64,000 bases of DNA from Lycorma delicatula (taxonomy: Eukaryota > Arthropoda > Insecta > Hemiptera > Fulgoridae): positions 76,571,189 through 76,635,188 of the forward strand of contig NC_134455.1 of assembly GCF_047948215.1 (NCBI RefSeq), given 5' to 3'. Position numbers and translations under genes: made by a program. The notes beneath the pieces are model-generated. The model did not search any database and was not told the DNA's origin. It saw only the letters and a program-made list of their open reading frames with translations. This document shows, in pieces, positions 45,645 through 58,039 of the stretch. The first letter of the stretch is position 1, and every line of letters begins with the position of its first letter.

Positions 45645-48600
45645 AATAAACATAAATAAGTATACACAAAGTGAGCTCAAGAAAAACTGATAAATTTCAG
45701 AACATAAAAAGTAATGAAAACACCAAAAAATAGTCTTATCAATTAAACAATGAAAAAGAGAAACAAATAATGAAATCAACAAAAGTAAGTGACGAGTGAA
45801 GTAGCAACATTAGTTATACTTAACCATACTTAAATGATATAAAGATAGAATATAGAAATTGTTAAAAAATCCTTAGAGTGTAAAAGCTGATACAAAGGGT
45901 TTTACTAGCTAATAATTAAAGTGACAAAAAGTTACAGAATTAATAATTGTCATAGTTTATGTTTTTTAAAACGATATTTCCTGTATTAATATATTACAAT
46001 CCATTTACACAATATTACAGTTATAAAGTTTGCAATAAATTTCTAAAGTAAAAGCCGAGATTTTTAACACTTATTATTTTTAAACACTACATGTTACATT
46101 TTCATAAGATTTAAACAACGTTTTCTAAATTTAGATATTTTTGCATACCTTAAATTTGTATACGTGTTTGGTAACAGTTGATTTTAAACTTAATCTAATC
46201 TCTTAGAAAAAAATTCACATGTGTATCATTATAAGAAAAAATTCTCAAAATCGATACTCATTGTAATAACGAAATAAAAAAGAGATTTGAAATATATTTT
46301 GCATAATTATTCTTGATAAAATACTAATGATCAAAACTATTTAAAGTTGTATAAGCATCTTTAAATATAATAAATGATTGTGTTTGAATTACATAAAAAG
46401 TAAATGAACAAAAAATATCAGTTGCATATAAATTTCTGACTTGTCTAAAATATTATAAAAGACCAATATAGATTGCGTAAGTTTATCTATTCTGCTGTGT
46501 TATATATTTATCTAAAAAAAACAAAAAAACAATAAAAACACCGTTTAAAATAGATAATACAAAATGAAAAATGTATATTAATAGCAAATAGAATTCATAT
46601 CGTTTTAAGAAAAATGATTTTTAATTCGAGATTTTAAAACGGATTACAACAAAGTTAATTAAATAAAGATTTTTATAACGTATGAAAGTAGTTAAAATTT
46701 TCAGAAATTAAAAAAAAAATTATATAATTTATAAAGTAATTTTCTTTTCAAACAACCAAAAACTTTTTTTTATCACATAATCAAAGGTTTATTTTTATGT
46801 AAGTTAAAACTTAATAAGTCCAAAACAGTATAATTCTAATCCAAAACAAGTGGAAGAAAACTAATAGCAAAATACGAGTATCGATGGCTTTTTTTATTAT
46901 GTGTTTTGTGAATCAAGTAAGCTTATTTAAACAAAACTAATTATATTTTATTTAAAAAAACAATTATTTTAATTTTAGCTTCTTTATAAAACAAAGCAAA
47001 AAATATTAATTCAAAAATTACGATTCAATTTCAAAAAAAAAAAAACATTTCAATTTTTAAATTTGAAACGGGTGATACTAGTCACAAAAAAATAGCTAGT
47101 TTTATGGATTTTATTTTATAGCTTTGTTTACAGAAACTTTTAAAAATATAAATTTGCTTTTACTATATATATGTTATTTAATTTTTTGACTAATTTATAA
47201 GCACGAGTCAACTTAGGAAGTTTGGAACTACATGAAGTGGCTGTCTACAAGTAACAATTAGATTACTGATACTCTGACAATTTGTTTCGTTTTTCTAGAA
47301 AAAGTAAATTACAGAAAAATTTTAAAATACTAATATGTAATTATTAATTACAATCAAAAGACCATTTTTTAAACTGTTCGTTTTTATCATATTTTATATG
47401 ATAACATTAAGAATTCTGTTAAAAATTAACAAATGAATTTCTGTATCAAATCATATATTTAGTAAGTACTACAATTATTATCAACATCGAAAAATCAATA
47501 ATACATAGAAAGTTTTTATGTTTAAAAACGGAAATGTTTTAATATTTTTACCAGTATTAAATATCTAGGTCTCAAATTGAAAAAAAAAAAATATTTAGGA
47601 AACAACTAAATGGTACGTCAAAATAAGTTAACAAATTATATTATACAAGATTTTTATTTTTTACTATTCCATACCACTAAAAATTTATTATATTTTTAAA
47701 AAAATGATGAGGCAAAAAAATATTAATATTAATTTACAACATGGTTTAACATCAATAATCAATCAAATATCATTGATCTCATATAGTCTTGAAATCAGAA
47801 AATATTGTTTGATTTAATAAGTAATTAGATTAAGATAGGATTTTCCAAATAGATTTTATATATTTTTTTTAAATCTCCAATTGCAATGTAGATCTTTCAA
47901 CTTTTTCTAGCAAATAAGAAAACAAAAATTTCTAAGTCCGAAATTACAATGAAAAAAGTATGAGAAAATTCTGTTCAACTGTCATGATCTTTTACAAAAA
48001 TAAATTAATACTATCTAAGTCAATTTAGTTAAAGAGCGGGAAATCTTTCAAGAGGTAATATTTTATCAAGTTCTCCCGTACAATTTATATATGAAGAGCG
48101 TTTTGTAGGAAAAAAATTTATATATCAAATAAAACAAGTTTGAATTCATTTATATGATTTATATACGCAAACTAAATAATTCACAGCATTCATAATAAAA
48201 GTAGATAATAGCTCAAAATTGTAATATATTTATATATTTTTTTATGAATAGCATCTCAGTTCTTTTATATGTTGCATAAAAAGCTTCATTCTAATGCAAT
48301 TCCTAGATTTTAATATCTGTACATAAGAAGTAATGTAGAGTAGACAATCCTATCTAATAAGTAGAATGCTGATTGCACAAATTGCGCAATACACTCCACA
48401 AATGAGAATAAACTAATAAAGAGTATCAGTTTCATTTTTAAATTAATTTACTTACTTGCTTTTTATTTATTCGTTTTAGAAACTTCTTATTAAATCCATT
48501 TTATCTATTTTTTATTGTACATAGATTCAATAGAAAGATTTACCTAGAATTTTATTTTCCAGTTTGATTAAAGTTTGAATTGAAATTTAAATTAAAATTT

Positions 48601-49285
48601 GAAAGGAATTACGCTAATATTTTTAAGTATTAAAAACATATTGTTGTAATTTTTTGTGATAAACACAGCTAATTAATTTTTTTTATTATATTTGAGCAAA
48701 CGTATACTCGGCCTCACGATACTAAAGATATAATTGAATATAACATTTAGAAATTTTCTGTGATCTAGAATATTCCAAAGCATTTATTTATTAATTCTAA
48801 AAAAAATTGATATGATCAATACAATTCCCAAGTAAAGTAAAATGTTTTTTTACTTCATTGTTTACAGATTTTAGTATAACTGCAAAGTAATAATAACTTC
48901 ATAATTTTTTTACTATCAGCAACTAGCTGATAGTAATTTCTTGATATTATTTATAGTATTGAGCTCTATAGAAGAATGTTAGTCTTTAATCCGAGAATTT
49001 TTGATTTAAATCCCAGGATTGACATTTTTTGTACGCTACAAAAATCCGTTTATAATCATTAAAAAAAAAAACAAAAAGTAAACTTTAGGATAACCAGAAG
49101 TGATACCATAGGCCTGTAGTTACCGAAATAAGAATAAACAAGTGAATTTTCAATTATGAAAATTAATCTATCCAATATTATGCAATTACAAAAAAATTAA
49201 AATTTATTTTAAATTTCAATAAAGAAATAATTTTTATTTTTAATTTTCCTTTGCATATGCGCGTATTATAGTTTTTAAATGTGCA
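45645..49285. other. AT-rich desert, no gene recognised
   Basis: No open frame of 60 codons on either strand and no recognised element over about 3.6 kb. A short tRNA-like B box (GATTTAAATCCCAGG, about 49004) is too weak to call. Confidence 0.5.
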
Positions 49286-49289
49286 TACT

Positions 49290-49395
49290 TATGTATATAT
49301 AGAGTTTGAGAAATTTCAATGAAAATCCCTCTCTGAATGTAATACTATATTTTGGTATTCCAATTTATTTATGTTCTGGTAAATTGGAACAATTG
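49290..49395 (-). repeat. Dispersed repeat family Q, copy 3 (inverted)
   Basis: Reverse complement gives GGGATTTTCATTGAAATTTC and GTTCCAATTTACCAGAACAT, matching 45517-45615. Confidence 0.6.
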
Positions 49396-49399
49396 TAAA

Positions 49400-50425
49400 G
49401 TAAACACTACGGCAAAAAATTTCTTTTTAAAGCATTTAAAACGAAGAAAATTAATTAAAATGAGAATTTTAATTCCTTAAATAAAACAAAACTGATTCAG
49501 TAAGTAATAAGAAAGTTCTTATTCTATATAATAATCGATTAGAATGATTTCTATGGTCTTCTTATTTCCAAATATATACTTTAATTTTAGAAAAAAATAC
49601 TGAAAGTATTTATTCTCAAAATTTTTCAAAAGATTATAAGAAAAACAATTTTCTATTAATAGTATTGACAATCGTAACGATAACTGATAATTTGAATTCC
49701 AAAAATATGCTGTAAAACTTCACTCCGTAGTATTTAATTTCGATGATCTACGGAAACCTGTTTATTTATCTTTGCTTCAACCATTCACATTTTCATTCTT
49801 AATTGACATTTATAAATTTGTTTCGTTTTACTTCCCAAAATGTTTTATCTTTTGAGAAACCATCAAATCACATTTGCGGTTATCCTATTACAAATAAACA
49901 GAATAAATCGATTTAAATGATTTTCAATATATAAACTTTTGGCATTTATATTTTAGATTAATAAAAGATTAGAAATTCAGTTATCGGTTTATGCTTTCAG
50001 AAATAATTCTTATATTTTATAGAAGTCTTAATAAAAAATAAATAAATTAATTAACTAATACGTCTTATAATTATAAAATATTCTTCGTACAACAGTGTAC
50101 AATTAAAATAGAACCTTATTTTATATCATAAGAACAGCTTTGAAAAAGAAAATTTGCGTAAATTTTTACATTTTAATCGTACATTATTATTTAATCATTT
50201 TCATCTAATAAATACTAAATTTAATATAAATATTATTATCAGTAATCATATAATAAAGTTAACTTAGTAAAAGAAGCATAAATGTTAAAATAAGATTTTA
50301 TCGATCATTTATCGATTAATCTAATACTTTGTATACATCTAATTTTAACTACATACCTGTTAAATAATATTAAATTTATCATTAAAATAATTTACAATTT
50401 TAACATTGTAAATTATTATTTTAAC
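49400..50425. other. AT-rich sequence, no gene recognised
   Basis: Only A/T runs and closed frames. Confidence 0.5.
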
Positions 50426-50430
50426 ATTGT

Positions 50431-50465
50431 AATACTTCGATTTCTTTAAAAGAAATCGAAGTATT
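50431..50465. repeat. Perfect 35-bp palindrome
   Basis: AATACTTCGATTTCTTT, a central A, then the exact inverse. It is preceded by a direct repeat (TAACATTGTAA at about 50401 and 50421). It could form a 17-bp hairpin on either strand. Confidence 0.92.
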
Positions 50466-50469
50466 TTTA

Positions 50470-51035
50470 TGATTTTTGATACGATGTAATATACAATATT
50501 TTCCTAAAATATTCATTAGCAAGAAATAATATTCATTTATCCATTAAAGACAATCGATAATTATTAAAAATTAATATTTAAACGTAAAAAAGTAAAAAAT
50601 AAGCTTATTTATGATACCTGGAGTTGTGGTGGTGAGTTCCTTAAACAGATGAGTAGGTTCGTTAATTGGTCGTAGTTAAGAAGCATCACGATTTCACAGC
50701 ATAAATAGTTCGATTTGTTTTTTTTTATACTTAGAAAAATATTATCACAACCATATTGTATCACAAGTTGGACTCCTATACACTACAGTATTTGGTACAA
50801 GTCTTGGAGTTTAACAGTTCCACAACAGTACAAACAGTAGGCCTTAATAATAAACGATTAAAACTCTTTTGGACGAATGGAAAATACTTTTTTTAAAAAT
50901 TTAATTTCTTTTCTAAATATTTAGGCACATAGAATTTCTCATAAAACATATACTTTTTGTAATAAACTTTTAGAACACCGAGTAACTTTTTTGCGAGTAT
51001 TTTTGATTTTGAATTTAGGGGGTAATTTTTTGCTT
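50470..51035. other. Intergenic sequence, no gene recognised
   Basis: The stretch around 50620-50870 is a little richer in GC but has no readable frame. Confidence 0.45.
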
Positions 51036-51039
51036 GTTT

Positions 51040-51625
51040 TGATTGAATGGTGTGGAAGGATGCCGTTTTTGGAATTCGTACTGAACAGTTGGATTAAGGG
51101 CCCGATTATATTTGAGGAAGGGATGGTATATTAGGATAGGGTTGGAGCCTGTAGAGGGTGGTTACTTAGTGGTTACTGCATCGAGATTTTTTCTGTCCTT
51201 TTGGGGTTTACTTTACCCCGGGTTTATAACTCGATCACTGTGTGCGCGGTTTACATCTGCCCCGGACCTGTCATCATATAGCAGGTTCTATTATCTACGC
51301 ATCACTAGCACTAACACTGTGTCTCTGATGCAATGTCTTACAAGGCCTCGTATTATAATAGTCTTATAGGAGTCTTTGCGAAACGTATTGTCCAATAGAT
51401 TTCAAATTTCAATAGCATAGCTTCTTTACATCGAATACTCGCGGAGACCAACAGTGCACACCATGGTCGAACCTGTAAACATGCACCTTCTTTTATTAAA
51501 TAAACTGTGCTCTTCGATCACCGACAGTGAACAGAGGCCCAACATGCGCGAGGATATCCGCAGGCGCCAACTGTCAGGCGGTCAGGGAGGCATTCGATTT
51601 TATCACGGCCTATACCAATACAATA
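51040..51625. other. GC-richer block of unknown origin
   Basis: The base composition stands out from the AT-rich desert around it. Two short plus-strand frames (51112-51369, beginning MRKGWYIRIGLEPVEGGYLV, and 51454-51636, containing NMREDIRRRQLSGGQGGIRF) look less compositional than other frames here, but no domain, splice structure or repeat match was recognised on either strand. It may be a decayed mobile element, an old gene fragment or an exon. I cannot tell which. Confidence 0.35.
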
Positions 51626-51639
51626 ACATCAATTAATAA

Positions 51640-54600
51640 AAGCTACTAAACAAATATACAGTTGTATTGTTTTCTCCTTTTTCCCCCTGTTATTATTTAT
51701 AAATAAACAATATATCCGCCTTTTTTTTTTCAATTTATAGGCAAGTTTTTGAATTTTATTAAAAATAATTTTTAGATACAACTTTTTGTAAACTATACAA
51801 ATCACGAACTTCTCATTATTATTCTGTCTGATCTGCAATTAATATATTACAATATCCTAAAAATTATCTTACTGTCACCCGATCAGGTTCTTAATAAAAC
51901 TCCTCGTTTTAGATAAGTCAGTAATTTTGTCGATACACCGTCTCCATCAGGAATGTTTAAACGTTGAATAATAGTCCGCTCTTTTTATTCTAAAAAAATA
52001 TAACTTTTAATTATGAACAAAAACAAAACGATTATTCTTGTTCAGATATGTTTTCTATTTACACAAAAAATTATTAGACTCTTTTATTCCTAATTTTGCC
52101 TTGAAAAACAGAAATCTATGAATAGGAAAGAACACTACTAAAAAAAAACTAATTTTTGGCTAGAACATATCTTAATAAAAATAAATTTTATTTTATTCAT
52201 GAACGATAATAAATAAATATAATAATAAATTTCAATTCAAATCTATGAAATTGTGCAAAATTTTTTCCATAAAATCGTTTTCTTTTTATTATGACTACTA
52301 ATGGAAATATATATGGTTCGTCCATGATTAACACATTTAGTAAAACTATATGGTTATGAGAATAATTTATTCTATGTTTCAATATTTTCAACTTGTTTTA
52401 ATAAATTTATGTAAATTATATTTTTTATATCTGTTCTTATATTACAATTCTATGAAACGTTATTTTTAAAAAACAAAAAAAAAAAAACAAAGTGAAACGC
52501 ATCTGTTTATTAAAAATTAGTGATGTAGTATTAAGTTTTTCTTAAATAATTACATTTTTTTAAACAAATTTTTATATTATGTGTATGTGTAATAAAATTA
52601 AGCAATCTGATAAAACTGTTTAAATGTATATCAATATTTCCTGTTTCTGTTACATATATGTATGGAGTAGCGTTTTAAACTGTAGTTGTATAATCCTCAA
52701 AATTTAGTGTATATATATATTATTATTATTATTATTAAAATACAAAAACATTTCTTTAACAATAATTTTACTGTTTAATTGATATTATTATTTAATTTTT
52801 ATAATAAATAATTCTGAATTGGAAGATAAAATTCCAAATTTTATTATACAAAGTTAACAAAATTTTAGATTTTACTATTTCAAAATTTATAAAATATTCA
52901 CAAATCAGACAGTAGTTGTATTTATTACTGATAAAGAAAAATTAATAAATAACTGCAACTAAATTAATTTATATTACTGCATATTTATTAAAATTAATTA
53001 ATCGGTCTATAGGGTACAACGTTTTTAATTAGTTTTCATTATAAATATATATATATTTTTTAAATTAACGTTTAATTAATATTTCTTTTCTTTTATATGA
53101 AATATAATTATTTCATAAAAGTCAATGAATATAAATTTTTTAATATCACTTTACATCTTACGTTCATTATACATTTTGAAGAATTGCAGTATTAAAATTT
53201 ATCATTATTTCTGCGAAAAGAACATTTCCATGAAAAAGATTTGTTTTATTAAATATGACTTAAAAATAGATATATACTTTCTGAACAGCACAATAAACTA
53301 TTTTTAAAAGAAATCTCACTTACATTAGTTCAGTAGTACTTTAAAAATACGAAATAATGAATTAAAAATGCAATTATTATTGTAATTCGTTAAACGTAGT
53401 ATAAAAATTATTTTTAAAATTTTTTATCAACTTTAAAAACTTTAGAAATATAGATTATTATTATTTTTTAAATGAGTTCTAATATGATGACTTCAGATAA
53501 ATTACAAGATATATATTTTGAAAATTATTAATGAAAGTAAAGTATTCGTTTTATGTAAAAAAAAAAATTAAAACAAAACATGAGTATAAATCATCATAAT
53601 ACAGTAGGTTTAAGTTTTAGTGCAAATAAAAAAAGTACTTTAATGAACCAATTACTCTGTAAAAAATGTTACATCACTGATAAAAATAGTTCCTAATATA
53701 GTTTAATGATTGTTCTAATACGACAAAATTTTAAAGCTGTGAGTAAATAAAATAAAAATAAAAAAAAACATTTATTTTTAAAATACTAAACTTTTATAAA
53801 ACATCAATTAATTATAATGAATAAAATATAAAATTTATGAAAAAAAAATACATAGAAATTTGATAAAATCGAGTGCCACCATGAGTGAAAAATGCTTCTT
53901 AATTTTTTAAAAGAGAGTTTACTCGTACAACAAATTTAGTAACCCACAAGCAGTTTGTAAAAAATGACTAACTTCCATGTTCTAAACAATTATCTGCTGG
54001 TAAATTAATATAAAAGTATCACTTGATTTGTACGATATGTAAAAGGTAGATTAAATGATTTTTTTTTTTTATAATTAAAATTCTATTATTTGGAGAAAAT
54101 CCTTAAATAAATGCCTTGAGATAATCATAAATTAATAAAAAAATATTTTTTTCAATTTCCAGTAAAAGATATACTTTTTAGCAAACCAATTTTGTACATA
54201 TTAGATTAATTTAGTTAGAACATTAACAAAAATAGGAAAACAAAGAATTTAATCAAATTTATTTTTTTATAATAGAATTTTAAAATAAATTATCTTAATT
54301 TTGTAATAAAGAGTCCTTTAGTTATCATATTATAGAAATAATGCATTAAAATACATTTATTATTTAATATCTTTCTCTAGCTACTTAAAATAAAAATCTT
54401 TTAGAGAGAAAAAAAAGACGAATTATTAAAAAATAGTATTGAAAATTTAATTTTGAGATTTATCTATATTAACAGAAGTTGTCACTTTTTGATATAATAA
54501 TATTATTGCCGAAAATTCTTGTTAGAATATTTTAAATTATCTTGATAATTTAAAAAAAGATATTTCTCACAATAAAGAGATTTCACAATATTATTAAATT

Positions 54601-54845
54601 AAAAGTAATTATTTATTAAGAAATTATTAACACAAGTTTAATTTTTCGGATGAAATTTTCCGCTTGGACTAAAAATATTCAAAGTATTTTCTAATCGAAA
54701 TAAATCTAAAATATTATGTTTTTTCATTAATCACTGATAATTTATCGTTAAAATTTCACATAATATTAATATTTTTAAATGCTACATGGTTTAAAAAATT
54801 AAATAATAAAATATAATTTTTTTTTCAAAACGAAAAAGAATTTTT
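51640..54845. other. AT-rich desert, no gene recognised
   Basis: About 3.2 kb with a short (TAT)n/(ATT)n near 52712-52736. The frames present are Ile/Leu/Asn/Lys-rich and compositional. Confidence 0.5.
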
Positions 54846-54849
54846 TAAG

Positions 54850-55480
54850 ACGAAGTCGAGACAAATGGCGGGAAGCGGATATCCCCAGCGGTCCTCAGCG
54901 CACCCTGGTGAGAAAGCTCCTCAACAACACTTAAGGAGAGCACACCACCACCCCTTCACACTTAAAAAAAAGTTCCCGATAAGAAAAAAACGAGAAAAAC
55001 GGATAACCTCTCCGTGTGCGGTGTGCACCTAACACTCTTCTATGCAGCAAACTGCACTTGTATGCATGTAGTGTTCGACTGGGCTATGCAATTGGCGGAC
55101 CCGCCCTCTCCCCCCACCCAGTACCGGCCGTTTGCAAAATTGCAAAACTAGTCCCCCTCCCGCCAAAGCCCCTCCCCACCCTATCGTTCATACATCATGC
55201 TCTCACGCGCGCCCGAACCTGCTCGCCCGCCTAACTCCGTTCGTTTTCAATTCGAACCCTCCATATATGTTTTATAAAACACCAATGTACAAATCAAATA
55301 AAAAAACATTTGGGAGGGCGCGCACGCACAAGCGCACATTCAGATAGTGCAACGCACGCGTGTACCTGTCGGTATCATAAAAAAACGTGTCCCCGGCATA
55401 AACTGTCGGTTTTATGGGAAAAGCGCTTTATATGAAAATATTTTTTCCTGCTCTGTTGACTCTGATGTATTTAAATAAAT
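54850..55480. promoter_or_regulatory. CpG-rich, promoter-like island
   Basis: Within an otherwise CpG-poor, AT-rich region this segment holds many CpG dinucleotides: GGCGGGAAGCGG at 54867, CCCGCC near 55101, CACGCGCGCCCGAACC near 55204, GGGCGCGCACGCACAAGCGC near 55317 and CAACGCACGCGTG near 55351. GGCGGGAA resembles an E2F-type site, and the CCCGCC and C-rich runs resemble GC boxes. It has no similarity to the mobile elements in the window. In arthropods with germline methylation, promoters keep CpG while bulk DNA loses it, so this could be the 5' end of a host gene. Direction is undecided; a plus-strand candidate exon is listed separately. Confidence 0.5.
54865..54907 (+). CDS. Possible first coding exon of an unidentified host gene
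   Basis: An ATG with G at +4 opens a frame MAGSGYPQRSSAHP, followed after 43 nt by CTG|GTGAGAAAG, a good match to a splice donor. Read through without splicing, the frame continues to a TAA at about 55031 (56 codons, Lys/His/Pro-rich), so an unspliced small ORF is the alternative. The location at the edge of the CpG-rich island supports a gene start. The protein is not recognised, and no matching downstream exon was found in the window. Low confidence. Confidence 0.28.
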
Positions 55481-56340
55481 AATGGCAAGTAGGCTGATGA
55501 AACGATCGATGGGCAACAAGCTTCTCTGCAATCACTATGGCTGCCTATTCAAACGACACGACAACCGAATTTCAACCACACCATGCATATATATATATAT
55601 ATACATATATAAAGATGCGCGCATGCTAACACCTATGTGTATATATCTTTTAAATGGTGGATATGATAAAAAATTATACGTAGGCTTAGGCTTAGCTAAA
55701 AATAACAATAATAATAAATAAAAAAATTACCCGAAAACCCCGTATTTCATTACATAACATCCATGTTGAATTTGTAAATTATAGAACGCAGAGAACTAAA
55801 ATCCAGGAACTAAATTAGTTATAATGTTACAAATATTTTTTATAATTTATATACACTGAAGTATTGTTAATCCGGACACACCTTAACAGGATATAACGCA
55901 AAGTCGTTTATATTTTCATAGAATGGAATTTTTTTTAATATTATAATATTGCCACTTTTAAAACTGATAAATTTTTATTTAAAAACATAATTATAAAAAT
56001 TTAAATATCTTTATTTATTTTATTTTTTAATCGATAATTATGTTGTTTTTTGTTTACAACGGAAATAAGGTCTTGTTATTGAACAAAATAAATTATTTAA
56101 TTTATTCTAATATTGACTCTTAAAAAAATGTTAAATTAAAATACCTCCCAATAAATTTTATTTATAAGGAAATAAAATCTTATCTATTCACATTATATAT
56201 ATATATATATATAAAATACAAAAAATTAAATTATATAAAGTTTTTTTTTTATTATAATGTCATAGCAACTTTACAATCTGTTTAACAAGAGAATTCAACA
56301 ATAAGTAAATAACATTTATTTGAACTAACATTATTAAGTT
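55481..56340. other. Intergenic or possible UTR/intron sequence
   Basis: An ATG-initiated frame at 55482-55721 (MASRLMKRSMGNKLLCNHYG...) runs through a (TA)n array at 55586-55611 and Asn codons, so it is probably not coding beyond its first 35 codons. The rest is AT-rich, with (AT)n at 56196-56213. Confidence 0.4.
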
Positions 56341-56344
56341 GCTA

Positions 56345-57005
56345 CAGACCCAGCGGCTTGTAACTTAATGAAATAGAAGAGCAGTTCGTACGGCCAGACC
56401 ATAAAGTCACCTTATTGAAACGATAAGGCAAATCAAGAATATTGTTCCTCAGCAAAAATGTTCCTTGAAAAATCACTGATCGTGTTATCTAATAAATTGA
56501 CCACCAAATAATTCGGGTGTCGATCCAAACGATTTTGATACCGTAAGCCGACCAGAGAGATTTCTTGCCGATCGGGTTCTCAACTTAAGATCATTATTAC
56601 TTAAGTACCAGGGTATGTTGAGCATTTTCCGCAGTGTGTTTGTTTGATAGCGTTCAAGTATGTGTCGGTACTGGAGTTGCACGCTGTACCCCACAATTCA
56701 AGCTCGTAAGTCCAAACTGGCTTCAAAACTGATTATAAATCACTAATTTACTTTCTGCTGAAAGCAGAGATTTATGTGCAATCAGCCAGTACATGTGCGA
56801 AAACTTGAGATCCAACTGTTTCGGCTTAGAAGTGTTATGTTTCACCCAAGTAAGTTGTCGATCAAGATGAAAACCCAAATATTTCCAGTCTTGAGATCTT
56901 GGATTCGGAACATTAAAGATAGAAACAGGAGGACAGTGTTTCTTACGAAGAGTGAACGTGACGTACTTCGATTTTGTTTCATTTATTTTTATTTTTCAAT
57001 ATGTA
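56345..57005 (-). pseudogene. Jockey-clade LINE, C-terminal region, antisense
   Basis: Minus-strand pieces in order: a segment with SRLEIFGF (about 56880) where KTVKYLGxHLD is expected, VLKPVWTYELELWGTACNSS (about 56735-56680), HILERYQTNTLRKMLNIPWY (about 56655-56605), LSNNDLKLRT, then VGLRYQNRLDRHPNYLVVNL LDN (about 56545-56480). These match the Jockey order SVLKPVWTYGxELWG..., NAPWYVSN, RYQxRLxxHPNxLAVNLLDN. Frameshifts separate them and RT catalytic motifs are absent. The 5' side is truncated near 57005. Confidence 0.8.
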
Positions 57006-57344
57006 AGCCACGATTCGAGAAGAATTATATAATGATATAAAGTAGAAAAACAATAAAAATTCCATATTAATATTTAAAATAATATGCTGCCCATTATAAT
57101 TACAAGATATAAAATATAAATTGTGGTACTTTAATTTAGTGAATCCAACACTCCTTCATGGTTTAATGTTGGAAATATAGGCAGTATTATTCATATTAAA
57201 AATATATATAAATCGAATTCAAGGTAATATATTCTTTATAAATAATGAAAAATTTAGGATTTATCTCAGTAGATTTCTGATAAAGAAAAAATAAAGAGGA
57301 TTTAGATAAATTAAGATAAGTTATATGTGCTACCAAGCGTTGCA

Positions 57345-57493
57345 AAAGAAGAAGGCCAAGAAAGAAAAAAAAACAAAATTTAAAGAAGGATAAGAGGAGG
57401 AAAGTGTAAAGAAGAAAAAAGTAAAATGTAGAGAAGAAGAAATAAAAATAAAAAAGAAGAAGAAAAATGGAAAGAAAAAAGAAAGGAGAAATG
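57345..57493 (+). repeat. Polypurine tract (A/G), about 150 nt
   Basis: Nearly all A and G (GAAGAA, AAAGAAG, GGAGAAATG) with few pyrimidines. Such tracts can form triplex or R-loop structures; no coding sense. Confidence 0.85.
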
Positions 57494-57774
57494 TTTATAT
57501 TTAATAACGATCCAAATTATTCATATTATTTTTGGTACTTCACATCCGGAGTTCTCATTCTCATTACATTGAAAGAAGGTATTTTATATTATTACAGTTA
57601 ACCCGGGCTATTCTACTGTGGCTTATTTAAATTAAACAAACAGTAAAATGGTAAAAAACAAATTATTACTAAATTAAAATTATTTTATTCACATAAACAT
57701 TAATACATTATTTTTTAGTGTCATCATTTCATTTCATACCTTCAGTTAAATAAATGCTTTGTAATTCATTTTGA

Positions 57775-57980
57775 ACTTATCGACAGCTGAAAAGAAATTG
57801 GTTGAATGTAGACAACAAGGTCGTATAACATATATACATGCAGTTGATTTCCATATAAGAGAATTCAGGATGGCAGAACACAAACTGGACTCGATAAATT
57901 ATAGGCGTATCGTAGAGTCTGCCACAAGAAATCCAGCTCAGATCGCTATTATGCAAGCCATAAATTCTGTTATACGTTGT
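57775..57980 (+). CDS. Unrecognised open segment, possibly an exon or gene remnant
   Basis: The frame reads LSTAEKKLVECRQQGRITYI, HAVDFHIREFRMAEHKLDSI, NYRRIVESATRNPAQIAIMQ and AINSVIRCIQ, with balanced, protein-like composition unlike the Ile/Asn/Lys-rich chance frames nearby. No domain was recognised. The only in-frame start is non-ATG. A candidate acceptor (ATCGACAG, about 57786) precedes it, but no good donor follows, and the frame drifts into an A-rich run. It may be an old gene fragment, an exon or part of an unclassified element. Confidence 0.3.
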
Positions 57981-58039
57981 ATTCAGTATTATTTATTAAA
58001 AAAAAAATGCATAACGTATTATTATATATTTACATAAAA

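Noticed and set aside
55016..55347. Two Pro/Ala/His-rich plus-strand frames in the CpG-rich island
   Set aside because: They overlap each other in different frames, lack good starts and reflect C-rich composition; more likely promoter or UTR sequence.
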